Source of the DNA: Fasciola hepatica
Lineage: Eukaryota; Platyhelminthes; Trematoda; Plagiorchiida; Fasciolidae
Length of the DNA stretch: 64,000 nucleotides
Direction of reading: 5' to 3'
Assembly: GCA_948099385.1 (NCBI GenBank)
Contig: CANUEZ040000198.1
Coordinates: 2,680,501-2,744,500, forward strand
The notes beneath the pieces were generated by a model, which saw only the letters and a program-made list of their open reading frames with translations, was not told the origin of the DNA and made no database searches. Position numbers and translations under genes: made by a program. Of the stretch, positions 1 through 10,930 are shown piece after piece; position 1 is the first letter of the stretch, and each line of letters starts with the position of its first letter.

Positions 1-3000
1 CGTTGGTGTAGTTGTTTAGAAGATGATGATTTCGGATATACTGGGGATTAAAGAGTCCTTTCTGTGGGGTGATTATTTCGAGAATTCGTGCGCGAATCAC
101 ATTTTGAATGCTGAGCGTTCAAATAGCCAAGTCAGAATAAGGCTGATTTGCAGTCAGTTCATGTAAAGTTCACGTTTTCATTCTGAGTCCATTTTATCGT
201 TGCATAGATAGCTAGATAAGTCATTACCACCCGGGCTGAAGCATAATTACCTATCAATAAGATGCAGGCTTATGCCAAAATCTGAGAAGGATATTGATTG
301 ATTATCCACGTAGTGAGTGTGAACAACAACGTCCGCTAAAATGAAACACGATTAAAATAGTATTCCAGCATTTAGGACTTTCTGGAGTCAAAGGCAGTGA
401 TTCTTACTGAGTGAAAACGTACTAATATATACATGAATTCGCTGCAAAATGCATTCTGAATTAGTGATGTTCAGTGCGGCAAAGTGCGGACATTGATCAC
501 TCTGCTCCCGGTTACTGATACATGGTATCTCCAAATGCGTATTTTCCTAATATGCTGTGTGAATTCGTACGCATAGGATAGAATACAATTTAGAACCATC
601 CACGACTGTCTAGACTAGACTTTAATGACACCAATTTTATGGACTCAGTAATAATGGATACTCCCGATTATCAATATGAGATTGAGTAATTGAGATGGAG
701 TCAAATTATATCATACCACTTCTTTATAAATGTGAATGGTTGGAACTGGAAGTTGGATTGTAATACTACTACGAAATTCGGAGGTCGATCATTTAACGTT
801 CCAGCTCGAATTACTCCTTTCACGGGATTTCATAACATGTTTGACTTGAAAAATCAAATCGCCTCAGACCAGTGGGTTTTATTTGGTATTGTTTCTTCTG
901 CCTAATTAAGAAAGATTTTTCTCAAATTGTTGAATTATACGAGATTAAATTCATATCTAGACGCGAATGAATGGTGTTTGTTATTCATTATGTGTGACAG
1001 TGTAGTTATTCAGAACCTCATCCATTGGACACAAGGAAATGCAACCAAACTCCTCATGTGATGATGGATATTGCACTACGAATACAACCTGGATAGGTTT
1101 TGGAATTAGGTCAGGAAGAAAGATCGTATTCTGATAAAGATTTTAACCGGACACTCAAGCATGATGAACCCTAAGAACAAAGAATTCAACAGCGTACTTC
1201 TGGTTAACCTCTGAATGAATTTTCGGCTTACAGCATGCCAAATCCACAACCTAAGTTTAGATCGAAAATAATAAACTGGAAGGATTACATTGGTTCCAAA
1301 TTATCCTCACAATATTTGAGATCTGAAATTCTCAACGGTGCTGTTATACAAGAGTTGAAAATCTGGTTTTGATTATAAGAAATTCAAGATTACTTACCAT
1401 TTCAATGATGATGACGAGTTTTGTGTCATTTTTAAAATAAAACGTTCCGTTAAATAAACGCTCAGTCCACAGTTTCTCCATAACCATGACGTGTTAGAAT
1501 ATAAACCAAAGGGAAAAAATGTGAAAAAGACAAAGAGAAATATCGGAGCCATGCAACTGGTGAAAGGATTATGGAGAACATAAATTGGATGATCGTGAAT
1601 AGGGACCTCGAGATTTGAACACACACTTCTGTGTAACTATTTCTAGTCTATTTTTTCCAAAGCTGAAGTCATGCTAGCAAATTTTTCAAATCCGGATAAG
1701 GCTTGGATCGTTTGAATGTAGGCCGAATTCGAAGAAAACAATTTCACACAGTGTGTATATTGGGGAAATTTGAGTCTCATCCTCAAACATCTGTTTTTCA
1801 AACAGTTATTGGCTATTTTTATATGTAAGCTTGAGGAAAATGATAAAATAAATTTAAATATCAGCCGTTGAAAAATGATGAACGAAAAACAAGTGGACTA
1901 ATTCTTTCTCACTTTATACATCTTATTTGGAATATATCTCTCACCCTAAATGCTTTAGTTTACATCAGGAAATGCAAGATGATAAATCATGTAAGGTAGC
2001 TGATAAGCAAAAACGATTATTGTTACCTCGAATAACTTGACCAGTAAGAGATTCGGTTGGATTAATAAATAACACATCAACAGTTCACAAAGCTTTGCTC
2101 GCCAATGAAAATTGCTGAGGAAATGTTCGACTGCTTCATCCTTGTTAGAAATTATCACCACTGCACATCAGTTGAGTCGTTATAGTGACTCAGTCCCGTG
2201 AATAGACGATTATGAGTTGAGCACCTAACGACCAAGCTATCCGGCTCTCAACGTCACAATTACATGACATTGCGTCGTTTCATCACTGGTATTTCAGTGT
2301 TAACAGCCCGTTGACCGCACAACAATCGACTCCTAGGATCAACGGATTCGTAGGAAGATTTCGTGGAAACAAATCCGTTACGTTGAAAACAACTTTGAGA
2401 GAGAGCTTGGATGAGTATTCATAGTGAACAGCTAGAGATTCCATTTGACTTTCAAATGATTCATCATATGGAAACAAATTTCCATAAACGTCCATCATAA
2501 GAATCGACAGGTTTAATGTAAACGGTTTTTTTATAGTGAAGAACCAGTACCAAAATAATACTGCATCAACCAGCGGTGTAATTTGTAATTGATACAAAAT
2601 GTGCATCGAACCGTAAAGACTAATCCAACGCAACGTCTAGCGTCCCTACGATTCTCATCAAAGCTTCGTTCTTTGGAGTCACTCGGCCTCTCAATATGGG
2701 AACTTCATTCAACACACAATTTCCCTAAATAAATTAAAACTAAATCTTCTAGTGATTACAATTTCGTTTACAAGTTTGAGGAATTATTCTTCTTACTCGG
2801 ATGATTTTTGAATGTCTCAAATGTTATTCTTCTTCCATCAGTTGTCAATTTTCATTCACGCTGTTCAGTCTTCCTTCACTTTCATATTGACCGGTTGCGG
2901 TTATTTCAATAATCCACTTTGTACTGCAAGGTCAGATTTCATTTTGTGCATTTTAATCTTCAACTACCAACTCTATATTATTCCACTAACTTCGTTCGTC

Positions 3001-3550
3001 ATTGATTTTATACACCGATTTACATAGTCCAAGTCGAGAAATGGAACCTCATTTTGCATTACTTCATTTTATTTTTTTATTATCCAAATACCCTATCCGT
3101 ATTCCGGATTGGTAGGCATGATGTGTTCATAAAAATGTATAATTTCCCTATTTGTTTTATGTGGCTATATCGTCGCACTAGATCATCATACCAAGATCTC
3201 AATCTTTTCTCTCGCACATCCATTGCTACCCGGTCAGTCTGTAGCATCTGACGCTACATAACCCCTGGCTGATGTAAATTCCTTGATTTCGTTGCGTTTT
3301 GTCCTAGCCGCGATTGTGCCTTCTAATCTGATAAAAACATTTCTGATTTGAATATACTGCAGTTTGCTCTGCAATAAACGGCGAAATTCATTCTAAATCT
3401 TCTCAACCGCATCAATTCCTACTCACACAACTGGGTAATAAACATGTTCAAGCAAAAATGACTTTGGATGTGAATAAAGCTGAGAAGGGATTCCATGTGT
3501 ATGTGTCTAGGGGTATTTTGCAAAAGACCACTCTTCTTCGTCACTAGCAC
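1..3550. other. Unassigned AT-rich sequence with three minus-strand ORFs
   Basis: No recognisable gene, RNA or transposon motif was found here. Three minus-strand open stretches stand out: 2633-2283 (116 codons, hydrophobic N-terminal part then a mixed polar part), 2161-1955 (68 codons) and 1624-1394 (76 codons, one strongly hydrophobic segment). The last runs straight into a perfect splice-donor consensus GTAAGT at about 1398-1393 on the minus strand, and the middle one is preceded by a plausible acceptor (gtgcag). They could be exons of one minus-strand gene, but I recognise no family, so this is only a possibility. Confidence 0.3.
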
Positions 3551-3923
3551 TACAGAAATACAAGAGCATCAGTGGCACAAGTATCAATATCGTAAATCAA
3601 TTATTATTCAACACGATATCGATGTCCATGCTGGTCAGTTTCGGAATAAGTTCAATAATGTCAAAAGTGTCAAAAATATGAATGTGAAGCACCACTTGTA
3701 GGACAGAAAAAAATATATTTTGATCAGTCAGAGAATGAACACACAACTGATCGGACATAAACGTAGCAAAGCACAATCTCAGCTTGCTCTCAATGATCAG
3801 TGTGGATATGTGTATGCTCAACTGGCCTAATAGACGATGAGTCCGATATTTACATGGATAGTAGTATTATTTCTGCCTGCAGTTTGACGTCCATTTTTCT
3901 CATTTCGATAAACTTGTCATACA
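3551..3923 (-). repeat. Left arm of a large inverted duplication
   Basis: This arm is the reverse complement of 4034-4401. Both arms begin at the outer edge with tacagaaat and end at the inner edge with tctcatttcgataaa next to AT microsatellite. The 74-codon ORF readable on the minus strand of this arm (3821-3597) recurs on the plus strand of the other arm with only three amino-acid differences, which shows how close the copies are. That ORF is a by-product of the duplication and not evidence of a protein. The same unit, more diverged, occurs once more at 16260-16615. Confidence 0.9.
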
Positions 3924-3927
3924 TATA

Positions 3928-3976
3928 AATATATATATATATATATATATTGATGGGTAATATTATGTAGACGTGT

Positions 3977-4034
<58 letters not shown>
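3928..4034. repeat. Two AT microsatellite tracts forming the hairpin loop
   Basis: Two (AT)n runs, about 3928-3951 and 3981-4034, are separated by about 30 bp of unique sequence. They occupy the centre of the inverted duplication, so the single strand could fold into a hairpin of about 370 bp. Such a loop is a likely site of replication slippage and assembly error. Confidence 0.95.
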
Positions 4035-4035
<1 letters not shown>

Positions 4036-4401
4036 CATATTTATCGAAATGAGAAAAATAGACCTCAAACTGCAAGCAGAAATAATACTACTATCCATGT
4101 AAATATCGGACTCATCGTCCATTAGGCTAGTTGAGCATATACATATCCTCACTGATCATTGAGAGCAAGTTGAGATTGTGCTTTGCTACGTTTATGTCCG
4201 ATCAGTTGTGTGTTCATTCTCTGACTGATCAAAATATATTTTTTTCTGTCCTACAAGTGGTGCTTCACATTCATATTTTTGACACTTTTGACATTATTGA
4301 ACTTATTCCGAAACTGGCCAGCATGGACATCGATATCGTGTTGAATAATAATTGATTTACGATATTGATACTTGTGCCACTGATGCTCCTGGATTTCTGT
4401 A
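4034..4401 (+). repeat. Right arm of a large inverted duplication
   Basis: This is the reverse-complement partner of 3551-3923. From cgaaatgagaa near 4046 it aligns with the lone copy at 16.26 kb: both share phrases such as gatcattgagag and gatcaaaatatattt. Relative to that copy it lacks about 28 bp at 4260, where the lone copy has an extra segment between two ttgg words. No target-site duplication is visible just outside 3551 or 4401. Confidence 0.9.
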
Positions 4402-7400
4402 TAACTTTCAATTATTTCTATGTGACCCTAGAGATTTTGAATGTGATTACTTGCTCCACTTGTTTTGGAAACACTCTAGTGGCTTTTCGATTGAAAATAA
4501 CTATGGATTTGTAGTTGTTCGAGGCGGAAATTTTACACTACGAACGAGTGACCGGGAGTATGTACTTGTTTGTTCGCATCTCATCGTGTGCTTCGCTTTC
4601 GATTACCGTTTCAGTCGACTGTCCATAGAGATAAATTCAAATGGAATATCGCTCAGCTGACCACTGTTCACTGCTAACTGTAATTTCAATAAACATTTAC
4701 AACTTCCCGATCAACTGGTGCTCAAAACTTATCGTAAGACCCACTTTCTTGTTTGGTTTTGAATACTTAACTGATGACTACCACTCTTCGGGTGTTGATT
4801 GGCTATCGTATATGGTGTGATATTTCTGGTGAACGGGAATGATGAAATAAGTGTTTGTATAAGTAGAACTGGAAAAAGCCAGATGACGCATAGTGCCTCG
4901 GCATACATGTGTGTGTGTTTTTGTGTGCTTGGATTCCGAGGGATCGGGAATGGTACTTGCGGCTTTTGAGCGCTAGTGACACGTTACCTCTGGGACATGT
5001 TATTGAAACACTCATCATTTTGACATTGGGAATCAACACAGTTGTGCATCAAAGGCCGCATGACTAAAGACCTACATGTGAAAGTTTTGTAAAAAGGGTA
5101 ATACATCATGGCTGTGGGAAAAGGTACATTTCTTTATTATGAACCATCTAACTGAAGAATATTGAGGTTTCTTGAGCTTTGATTCCGTTTTATCAGATTC
5201 CGATTAAGTGTACCTGTAACACTTTTTGTGAATACCATCTCGATATCCGAGTTACCTTGTAACACATGACAAAAGATTGCTACATTCCAATTATTTCTCG
5301 AACCAAGTTTGTTTGAAAGGTTCATATGGAAATCGGTGAGAGATTGGAGGACCTTTCTGAAAAATTCATGATTGCTTTTTATCGTAACGATTGAAGTTGT
5401 TTGTGAATTCCCCGAAATAAGCTGATAGGTAATTCCGACGCTCATCACATATGAATCAACGAAAACAATCTACTTCCCCATGGTTAGTTTTGTGTGCTTT
5501 CATTTGATGCGAAAGGTCAAATCAAGGACAGTGTGAATATAACTGTGAACTGATGTACACCGATGGCACAATCAAGGCTTGATCCTCTGCCGCGTCGACT
5601 GATCGATCTCCTTCAAATTCAAAACTGGTTTCGACTATCTTCAAAGAAACACATGCATTTCAAAATCGATACATCTATTTGTCCACCACTCAAGTTTAGA
5701 ATAACGTTCTCTCAATTAACTTTCAACTGTACAGTCACGCCATGCCTGACACATAGATAGGCCGGTGTCGAATTCAGAACAACACTCCCTTATTTGCAAA
5801 CATCCAATTTGAAAATCAAGAGAATACGTTACCCTCAGCAAAAACATTACCACACATTCTATGGTTTCCACCTTATTCTGTGGGGTTAGATAACTTAAGT
5901 ACTTTTTAACAAGGCTTTGGTATTATCCGATAGTGTGCTGCAAAGACGGTTGTATGGTAAAGGATAATAACAATATATTTTCACTGACTGCAGGAAAAAC
6001 AGCAGCGCTCTGGAGAACTTAGTATCCCCGTTCTCGAAATGATCATCCGATTCTTGACCCATTCATGAGCAAAGTGAAAATTAGGATTCCTTTAAAAGCA
6101 TATGTAGTAAACAAATGAACTTTATATTCATAGAATGTATTGTACACACGAGAGTTGGAATCTCATAAATTGGGAAATCAACTTGATTATGTCACATCAA
6201 AAATCAAACGATACAAGCCGATGTCTAACCGGCAACATTCCGTTTGTCAGGCAGTTGTTGTACCAGCTGAGCTTTTGCTGTGCGGACAGTCGGGAGCGAG
6301 TAATACAAAAGAAAAAAATGCTGATGAGCTAACCACTATTTTTATGATACACAGCTAATGTCCTAGTTTTGGTCATTGGGCTGGCCACGTCCGTTGCTTC
6401 CAAACGGGACGAACAGCACATGGCTGGGAATCAGATTTTATTTTACTCAACCTAATACCGTTCATCATATGCCAAACCATTCATCTGAAAAACAAGCCCA
6501 TCAAAAAATAGGAGGCATCTTGATCCGGATCCCCTTTTGTTATCGATACATGGTCTCTTCTGTTAGGCTTGCAGTTCATCCTCCATGTTACGTGCCATTA
6601 GCCACGTTTAAATTTGCCACTACCTCACTTCCGACGGAGATTGAAAAAGCCTGCAATTAGGATAAATTCCAGCATACTTTTCAGCTCGTTGTTATGGTCC
6701 CTACATCTAAATGTGTGTTTGAAGGAGCTTGCTGTGATTCATTCGATAACTGATGCTGTTATGCGTGTTTAAGCACTAAACATGACACAAGATAATGGAT
6801 ATCATCTTGTAACATTGATTTCGAATCTGAGCATCCATTCCGGTTTAATCAGTTACCATTAGATTTTAAAGTCGCGAATATGAGTGAAACAGATTTGATT
6901 ACCGGCCTCCTAACAATTGTATTGGAAGAGGTTTGGTATTGTGAAAACGGAAAGCATTAGGTGTTTGGGGCAGACTATTCATTTGAGGTTTCAAAAATGA
7001 TCAGTGCACATTCATGTCAGGTTTACCCATAAAGCAATATCAAGGAATTGAGAACGGAGTTCGTCAATCAATAAACCGAATCAATGTCAAGAAAACACAA
7101 AAAGTTCAATTCGGAATTGTTGATATAATTGAAGATTACGTTTTACTGGGTGGAATTATTTTGTAGAGGAAAACTGACGAGTTAGAATATTCACTCTTGC
7201 TCTCAAGCTGTGTGATCCTATACAAGTAATATTAAAAGTCCGTAGACGTGGTCGCTTTTCGAGATAATCCATGTCCTTCACACAAGATCACTCCCGGGTG
7301 AAATATTTCTACCTCTGAGAATTGAGATACCATCTACCACAAACACCGTAAATAAATTCGCGATGTTGTTCAGACTAGGATCGTCAGTAAGAAATAGTAA

Positions 7401-7499
7401 CGGTTGGGCCATGAGAAAATTTGGGGCCTTTACTGTTGCAGAAACTGACAAAAAATGCACGGTTCTGTCCATAGGTATTTGAATTCAACCTGCACGGGA
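4402..7499. other. Unassigned sequence
   Basis: No identifiable gene or repeat was found. A 103-codon minus-strand ORF (5448-5137) and a 94-codon plus-strand ORF (6376-6660) have no recognisable domain. A short gtgtgtgtgt run lies near 4908. The N-terminal part of the RTE-type endonuclease expected upstream of 7500 could not be read, so the element at 7.5 kb is either 5'-truncated or too decayed there. Confidence 0.4.
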
Positions 7500-7559
7500 A
7501 ACATGAGACGGCGCATTATTCTACAGGAAGAGAATTTCCTTTTCAGTGCTTCTGTTCTG

Positions 7560-7935
7560 AGTTTCAGTCAGGGCACTTCCTCCTCCAAAGCAAAATTAAT
7601 AGACCTGACATTGTAGTGCTAGCTGTTGACTTCAGTGCTAAAGTTAGCAAACTTAGTGTGTCAGAAGCTTGTATAGGTGGCCCTTGTGCTTTTCCCGCTA
7701 AGCTTACATGTAACAAGGATAGGTTTATTTAGTTTTGTGCAGAAAATCGACTGCTCTTTTCTAGCACCCATTATCGGCACAACTCGCGTCGCACAGTGAC
7801 ATGACGCTCTAACTCTGCAGGCGCTTTAAGCCAGATTGATCATATCGCCGTAAGCTACCGGTGGCGCAGTTCTGTTCAGAACTGTAGATCTTACTGGTCC
7901 CCGTGCGTTGAGTCTGACCATGCATTAGTTTTAAT
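7560..7935 (+). pseudogene. RTE-type endonuclease, C-terminal half, broken
   Basis: The plus-strand translation shows the conserved strand with a GDFNA-like motif degraded to AVDFSAKV near 7618-7645, the segment IDHIAVSYRWR near 7836-7868, and the terminal SDHALV motif near 7912-7930 that closes this endonuclease family. In a working element this domain nicks the target DNA. Here there are in-frame stops near 7730 and 7803, and the glycine of GDFNA is replaced. The reading frame then continues directly into the open linker. Confidence 0.85.
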
Positions 7936-8509
7936 GCGATTATCTCTTCCGCTCTATGGTCATCGTAGCAAACCGCAAACCGGATTAGCTATGCAACGGA
8001 TGTGTGATTCAGAAGTACGCACCGCGTATGAGCAGAAGTTAGCACATGAGCTAGGATCTACGACGAACAGTAATGTAGAAGAGCATTGGGCTCATATCAA
8101 ACAGGAGTCGCGCGTAACAGCTGGTTTCGCCTGCAGTCCTATATCCGATGTCCATCAAAGACACGGGATTTCGCAAAAGTGGCTGGGTATAATGGAGCAA
8201 AACCGTCAGCTTTCGAACCGTAAGGAGATGAATAAGATGCGGAGAAAGCTGCAAAGACAAGTTACGAAAAGCCTTAAGAATGATCGCGAAAATTGGTCGG
8301 TCAAGGTAGCCGAAGAAATGGAAATAGCAGCTGCTTCAGGTAACATTCAAAGACTGTTCAAACTTATTCGTGACACTGGTGGACGGCAACGATTTGGGAT
8401 AGAAATGGAGAACCCATCCGAAACAAACAGCAAAGGCTTGAACGATGGGCCGAGTACTTCAAGGAACAGTTTAGCTGGCCAAACGCTAGTGCAGTTACTC
8501 CTATGTTAA
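7934..8509 (+). pseudogene. RTE-type linker between endonuclease and RT
   Basis: A 191-codon open stretch continues in frame from the endonuclease. It is rich in charged residues and predicted helix (for example KLQRQVTKSLKNDRENWSVK), as usual for the segment between endonuclease and RT in this family. It ends after a frameshift near 8455; the other frame carries AEYFKEQFSWPN, the typical lead-in to the RT. The start codon at its head has no meaning of its own, because the segment is internal to the polyprotein. Confidence 0.75.
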
Positions 8510-8514
8510 AAACT

Positions 8515-9320
8515 GCGACTCCCTGGGTGGTACCACTTGAGCCCCCATCGGAAGTAGAAGTAGAGTCATGCATTCGATTACTAAAGCGAGAGAAAGCGAC
8601 CGGTTCCGACGAACTTCCACCACTCGTTTCAAACTGGGTGGTGAGGCGCTGATAAAATCACGTATCATTTTGCTTCGTGACATTCGGAACGAGAAGCATA
8701 TTCCGTTAATATAGAGCGTGTCGTTCATAGCCCCCATCCTTAAGAAGGGAACAGGCAAGGACCGTGGTAATCATCGTGGGATTAGCTTAATTCCGATGGC
8801 ACCAAAGTGTTAGTATCGATTCTGCTGCACCGTCTGACAACTGCTCGCGAGAAGAAAATCCGCGAACAACAGGCTGGAATCCGACCAGGTCAAGGATGCA
8901 TCAACCAGATTTTTACTCTTCACCGACTAATTTAAACGCACCACATGCACCACCGACCGACAATAATGATGTTCTCACACCTAAAAGGCGCCCTTGATTC
9001 AGTTGATTGAACTGCGCTTCTCAGTGCCCTTTAGCGGAAAAATGTGCCCTAGAAGTTTATGAACCTACTTAGATTATTGTAATCTCAGGCTGCTGGCCGC
9101 ATTAGAGTTTACGGTGAACTTTCCGGTTGGTTCGAAACGACCAGTGGTGTTCGACAGGGGTGTCCCATATCTGCATTCCTGTTTATCTTCATCACGGACG
9201 AAATAATAGAGAGTACGCTACGAAATCTTCAGGATGTAGGTGTCTAACTAGGAAGTAGTGGAAAGCTATGTGACCTATATTACGCGGACGACGTTGTCTG
9301 CCTGGCCGAATCCACGGAAC
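8515..9320 (+). pseudogene. RTE-type reverse transcriptase core, frameshifted, YADD intact
   Basis: RT blocks appear in order on the plus strand: a KREKATGSDELPP block near 8585-8622, GNHRGISLIP near 8767-8796, QAGIRPGQGCINQIFTLHRL near 8870-8928, a decayed second block near 8972-9010, SGVRQGCPISAFLFIF near 9140-9190, and LYYADDVVCLAES with the catalytic YADD at 9281-9292. At least three frame changes and several stops separate the blocks. In the second block the first catalytic Asp is not convincing (KGALDSVD where an A-F-D-S-V-D type motif is usual). It cannot make an active enzyme. Confidence 0.9.
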
Positions 9321-9370
9321 ATGCTCAGCACGCACTAGATAGACTTGCGAGTGCTGTAGCTCCATTCGTC

Positions 9371-10104
9371 ATGCTCTTTGCGCCCTCAGTATGGAAAGCT
9401 ATGTTACAAGACTGGACTTCATCGGTTCCGTGCTTGAAGCTCGATGGGGAGGTGCTGGCAATTGTCGACAACTTCACTACGGATTGGAGCACATTAGTAG
9501 AGGTGAGCACGCGTATATCCAAGGCTCGAGCGGCGTACGCTGAACGGAAGCAATTGTGGAGTCGACCTGATATTTCACTGAAGTTGAAAGGTCGTGCTTA
9601 CTGTACCGTATTGCGTTCAAATTTGTTGTATGGTTGTGAAACTTGGAGTCTGTATGCTGACGATATTCGTCATTATGAGGTTTTCGACCACCGACGCTTG
9701 CGTGGTATCGCTAAGATTGGATGGAATGACAGAATAAGCAGTGCTGAGGTCGGAAAGCGAGTATTGGGTAATTATTCGGAGAACATTCTGTCAGAGCATA
9801 TCCAGATGAGTAGACTTCGTTGGTTGGGACACGTGTTACGTATAGCAAACACACGTCTACCTTACCATTTGTTATCCTCCGTTAATCTTCAGGAGTTTAA
9901 AATCCCCATGGAGATCAACAGATGACTTGGCAACAAGGAATGAGAAAATGTACAGCGAATTAAGAAAAAGTAGATGCTTTGCGTCTTCGTGGTTGGGGTC
10001 CAAAATATCCGTCTACCAGTTGGCTGTATACACTGAAGGATATGGCAGCAAACCGTGAACAGTGGCTATCGTGTTGTCACTTTCTGTCTAATCAGAATGG
10101 TTGA
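9371..10104 (+). pseudogene. RTE-type RT thumb and C-terminal domain
   Basis: The 184-codon open stretch at 9371-9925 carries the family hallmarks LLYGCETWSLYADD, FDHRRLRGIAKIGW and SRLRWLGHVLR. A different frame then supplies MTWQQGMRKC, RLRGWGPKYP and NREQWLSCCH up to a stop at 10102-10104. The long uninterrupted stretch, inside an otherwise badly decayed copy, is the best-preserved protein relic in the window. The match is to the C-terminal region shared by trematode RTE-like elements; I did not place it in a named family. Confidence 0.9.
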
Positions 10105-10235
10105 TCGATATGCGTTGGCACAATTAGACTGTGTATTCCGTGTGTTGGCTAATAGGGCAGTTTTTTCCTTTTCTCACCCATCTAGGTCTACTCCCTGTCC
10201 ATCTTGTATATTCATATCTTCTAATTCTACTTGCA

Positions 10236-10735
10236 ATATGGTGAGAAAGGCAGTGATCATTGGAGCTTGCCATACGGTTTACCGCTATGCGATGATGATG
10301 ACCTTTGATAGCCCGGTGAACTGCAAGTTGGTCCGTGTGTGTTTGATTAAACTACATCACCGGGATTGATCGTTATATTTATCAACCCCTTTATCACCTC
10401 CGTGGTGATTTTGGATAGGTCAAAACCAAACAATTGGTTTTCCGTGGAAAGCTCATTTCACGACTAGCGCATTTTCGGGTCCGTTAAAATTCACACCTGT
10501 GCGCAAGAAGCAAATCGACGATCAAAGTGATACGCAATGCAATTTAATTCTTGTTTTGCGTCTCAGCACGTACTCACCTTTGTTCGCTTAGTGTGTAATT
10601 CCGATCGATCAAAAGCTACAGCAAACTACGTGTTCAGTTGAGTTTTATTAAAACAGTTGTCGTTAGTAAACAAATATTCCCCTATGTAGGCTGGTTATCA
10701 CAGACACGATGTTATAGTTCATTCAAAAGCGGTAA
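10236..10735. other. Unassigned gap between RTE copy 1 and the tRNA-like fold-back
   Basis: No gene or repeat was recognised. The first part may still belong to the 3' end of the RTE-type copy. Confidence 0.4.
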
Positions 10736-10750
10736 ACATTACTGGTACTG

Positions 10751-10809
10751 TTTTTGAGGTGATCCAAATGTGAAAAGTCTTTGGCCTCGACGGGATTCGA
10801 ACCCACGCA
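10751..10809 (-). repeat. Left arm of tRNA-like fold-back (tRNA 3' half, minus strand)
   Basis: Read on the minus strand this gives a tRNA 3' half: T-stem GTGGG, loop TTCGAAT, then the 3' stem with one change and the acceptor end CGAGGCCA. Upstream, on the same strand, the loop sequence resembles the variable arm of a class II tRNA (Leu/Ser type), but there is no complete cloverleaf. It is therefore a tRNA-derived relic and not a tRNA gene. Confidence 0.75.
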
Positions 10810-10828
10810 CTCGCGAGGGTGGTGACCA

Positions 10829-10887
10829 TGCGTGGGTTCGAATCCCGCCGAGGCCAAATACTTTTCGCATTTGGATCACCTCAAAAA
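10829..10887 (+). repeat. Right arm of tRNA-like fold-back (tRNA 3' half, plus strand)
   Basis: This is the mirror of the left arm, with the B-box word at about 10834-10846 and acceptor-like cgaggcca after it. The tail acttttcgcatttggatcac is shared by both arms, so the duplicated unit was longer than the tRNA part alone. About 27 bp of unpaired sequence separates it from the right target-site duplication. Confidence 0.75.
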
Positions 10888-10930
10888 CATTATCAAAATC
10901 TGCCAACCATCAATACATTACTGGTACTGT

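Larger units (their letters stand above)
7500..10235 (+). mobile_element. RTE-type non-LTR retrotransposon, degenerate copy 1
   Basis: Reading across several frames gives, in order, the second half of an apurinic-type endonuclease, an extended linker, a reverse transcriptase and the C-terminal domain typical of trematode RTE-like elements. It ends near 10104, followed by about 130 bp that may be 3' UTR. The copy has many stops and frameshifts and no complete ORF. No poly(A) tail or target-site duplication was recognised. It is the longest RTE-type copy in the window and the only one that keeps an intact YADD. Confidence 0.9.
10736..10930. mobile_element. tRNA-like fold-back insertion with 16-bp target-site duplications
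   Basis: The 16-mer acattactggtactgt occurs at 10736-10751 and again at 10915-10930, enclosing about 163 bp. Inside, 10751-10809 is the reverse complement of 10829-10887 with 56 of 59 positions matching, around a 19-nt loop. Each arm contains a T-arm/B-box word (gggttcgaatccc), followed by a cgaggcca acceptor-like end. The duplications imply insertion by target-primed reverse transcription, as for SINEs, although here two copies of the same tRNA 3' half face each other. The plus-strand ORF across it (RRDSNPR...) is an artefact of the tRNA T-arm. Confidence 0.8.

Noticed and set aside
3835..4115. gatgagtcc words in the hairpin arms as hammerhead ribozymes
   Set aside because: The CTGATGA core, the GAAA core and a cleavage triplet with stems are not all present.
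3850..4152. 100-codon ORF with a YIYIYI stretch
   Set aside because: It is translated AT microsatellite and hairpin loop, not a protein.
3597..4355. Two near-identical 74-codon ORFs as a duplicated gene
   Set aside because: They are mirror readings of the inverted arms, and the 16-kb copy does not keep the frame.
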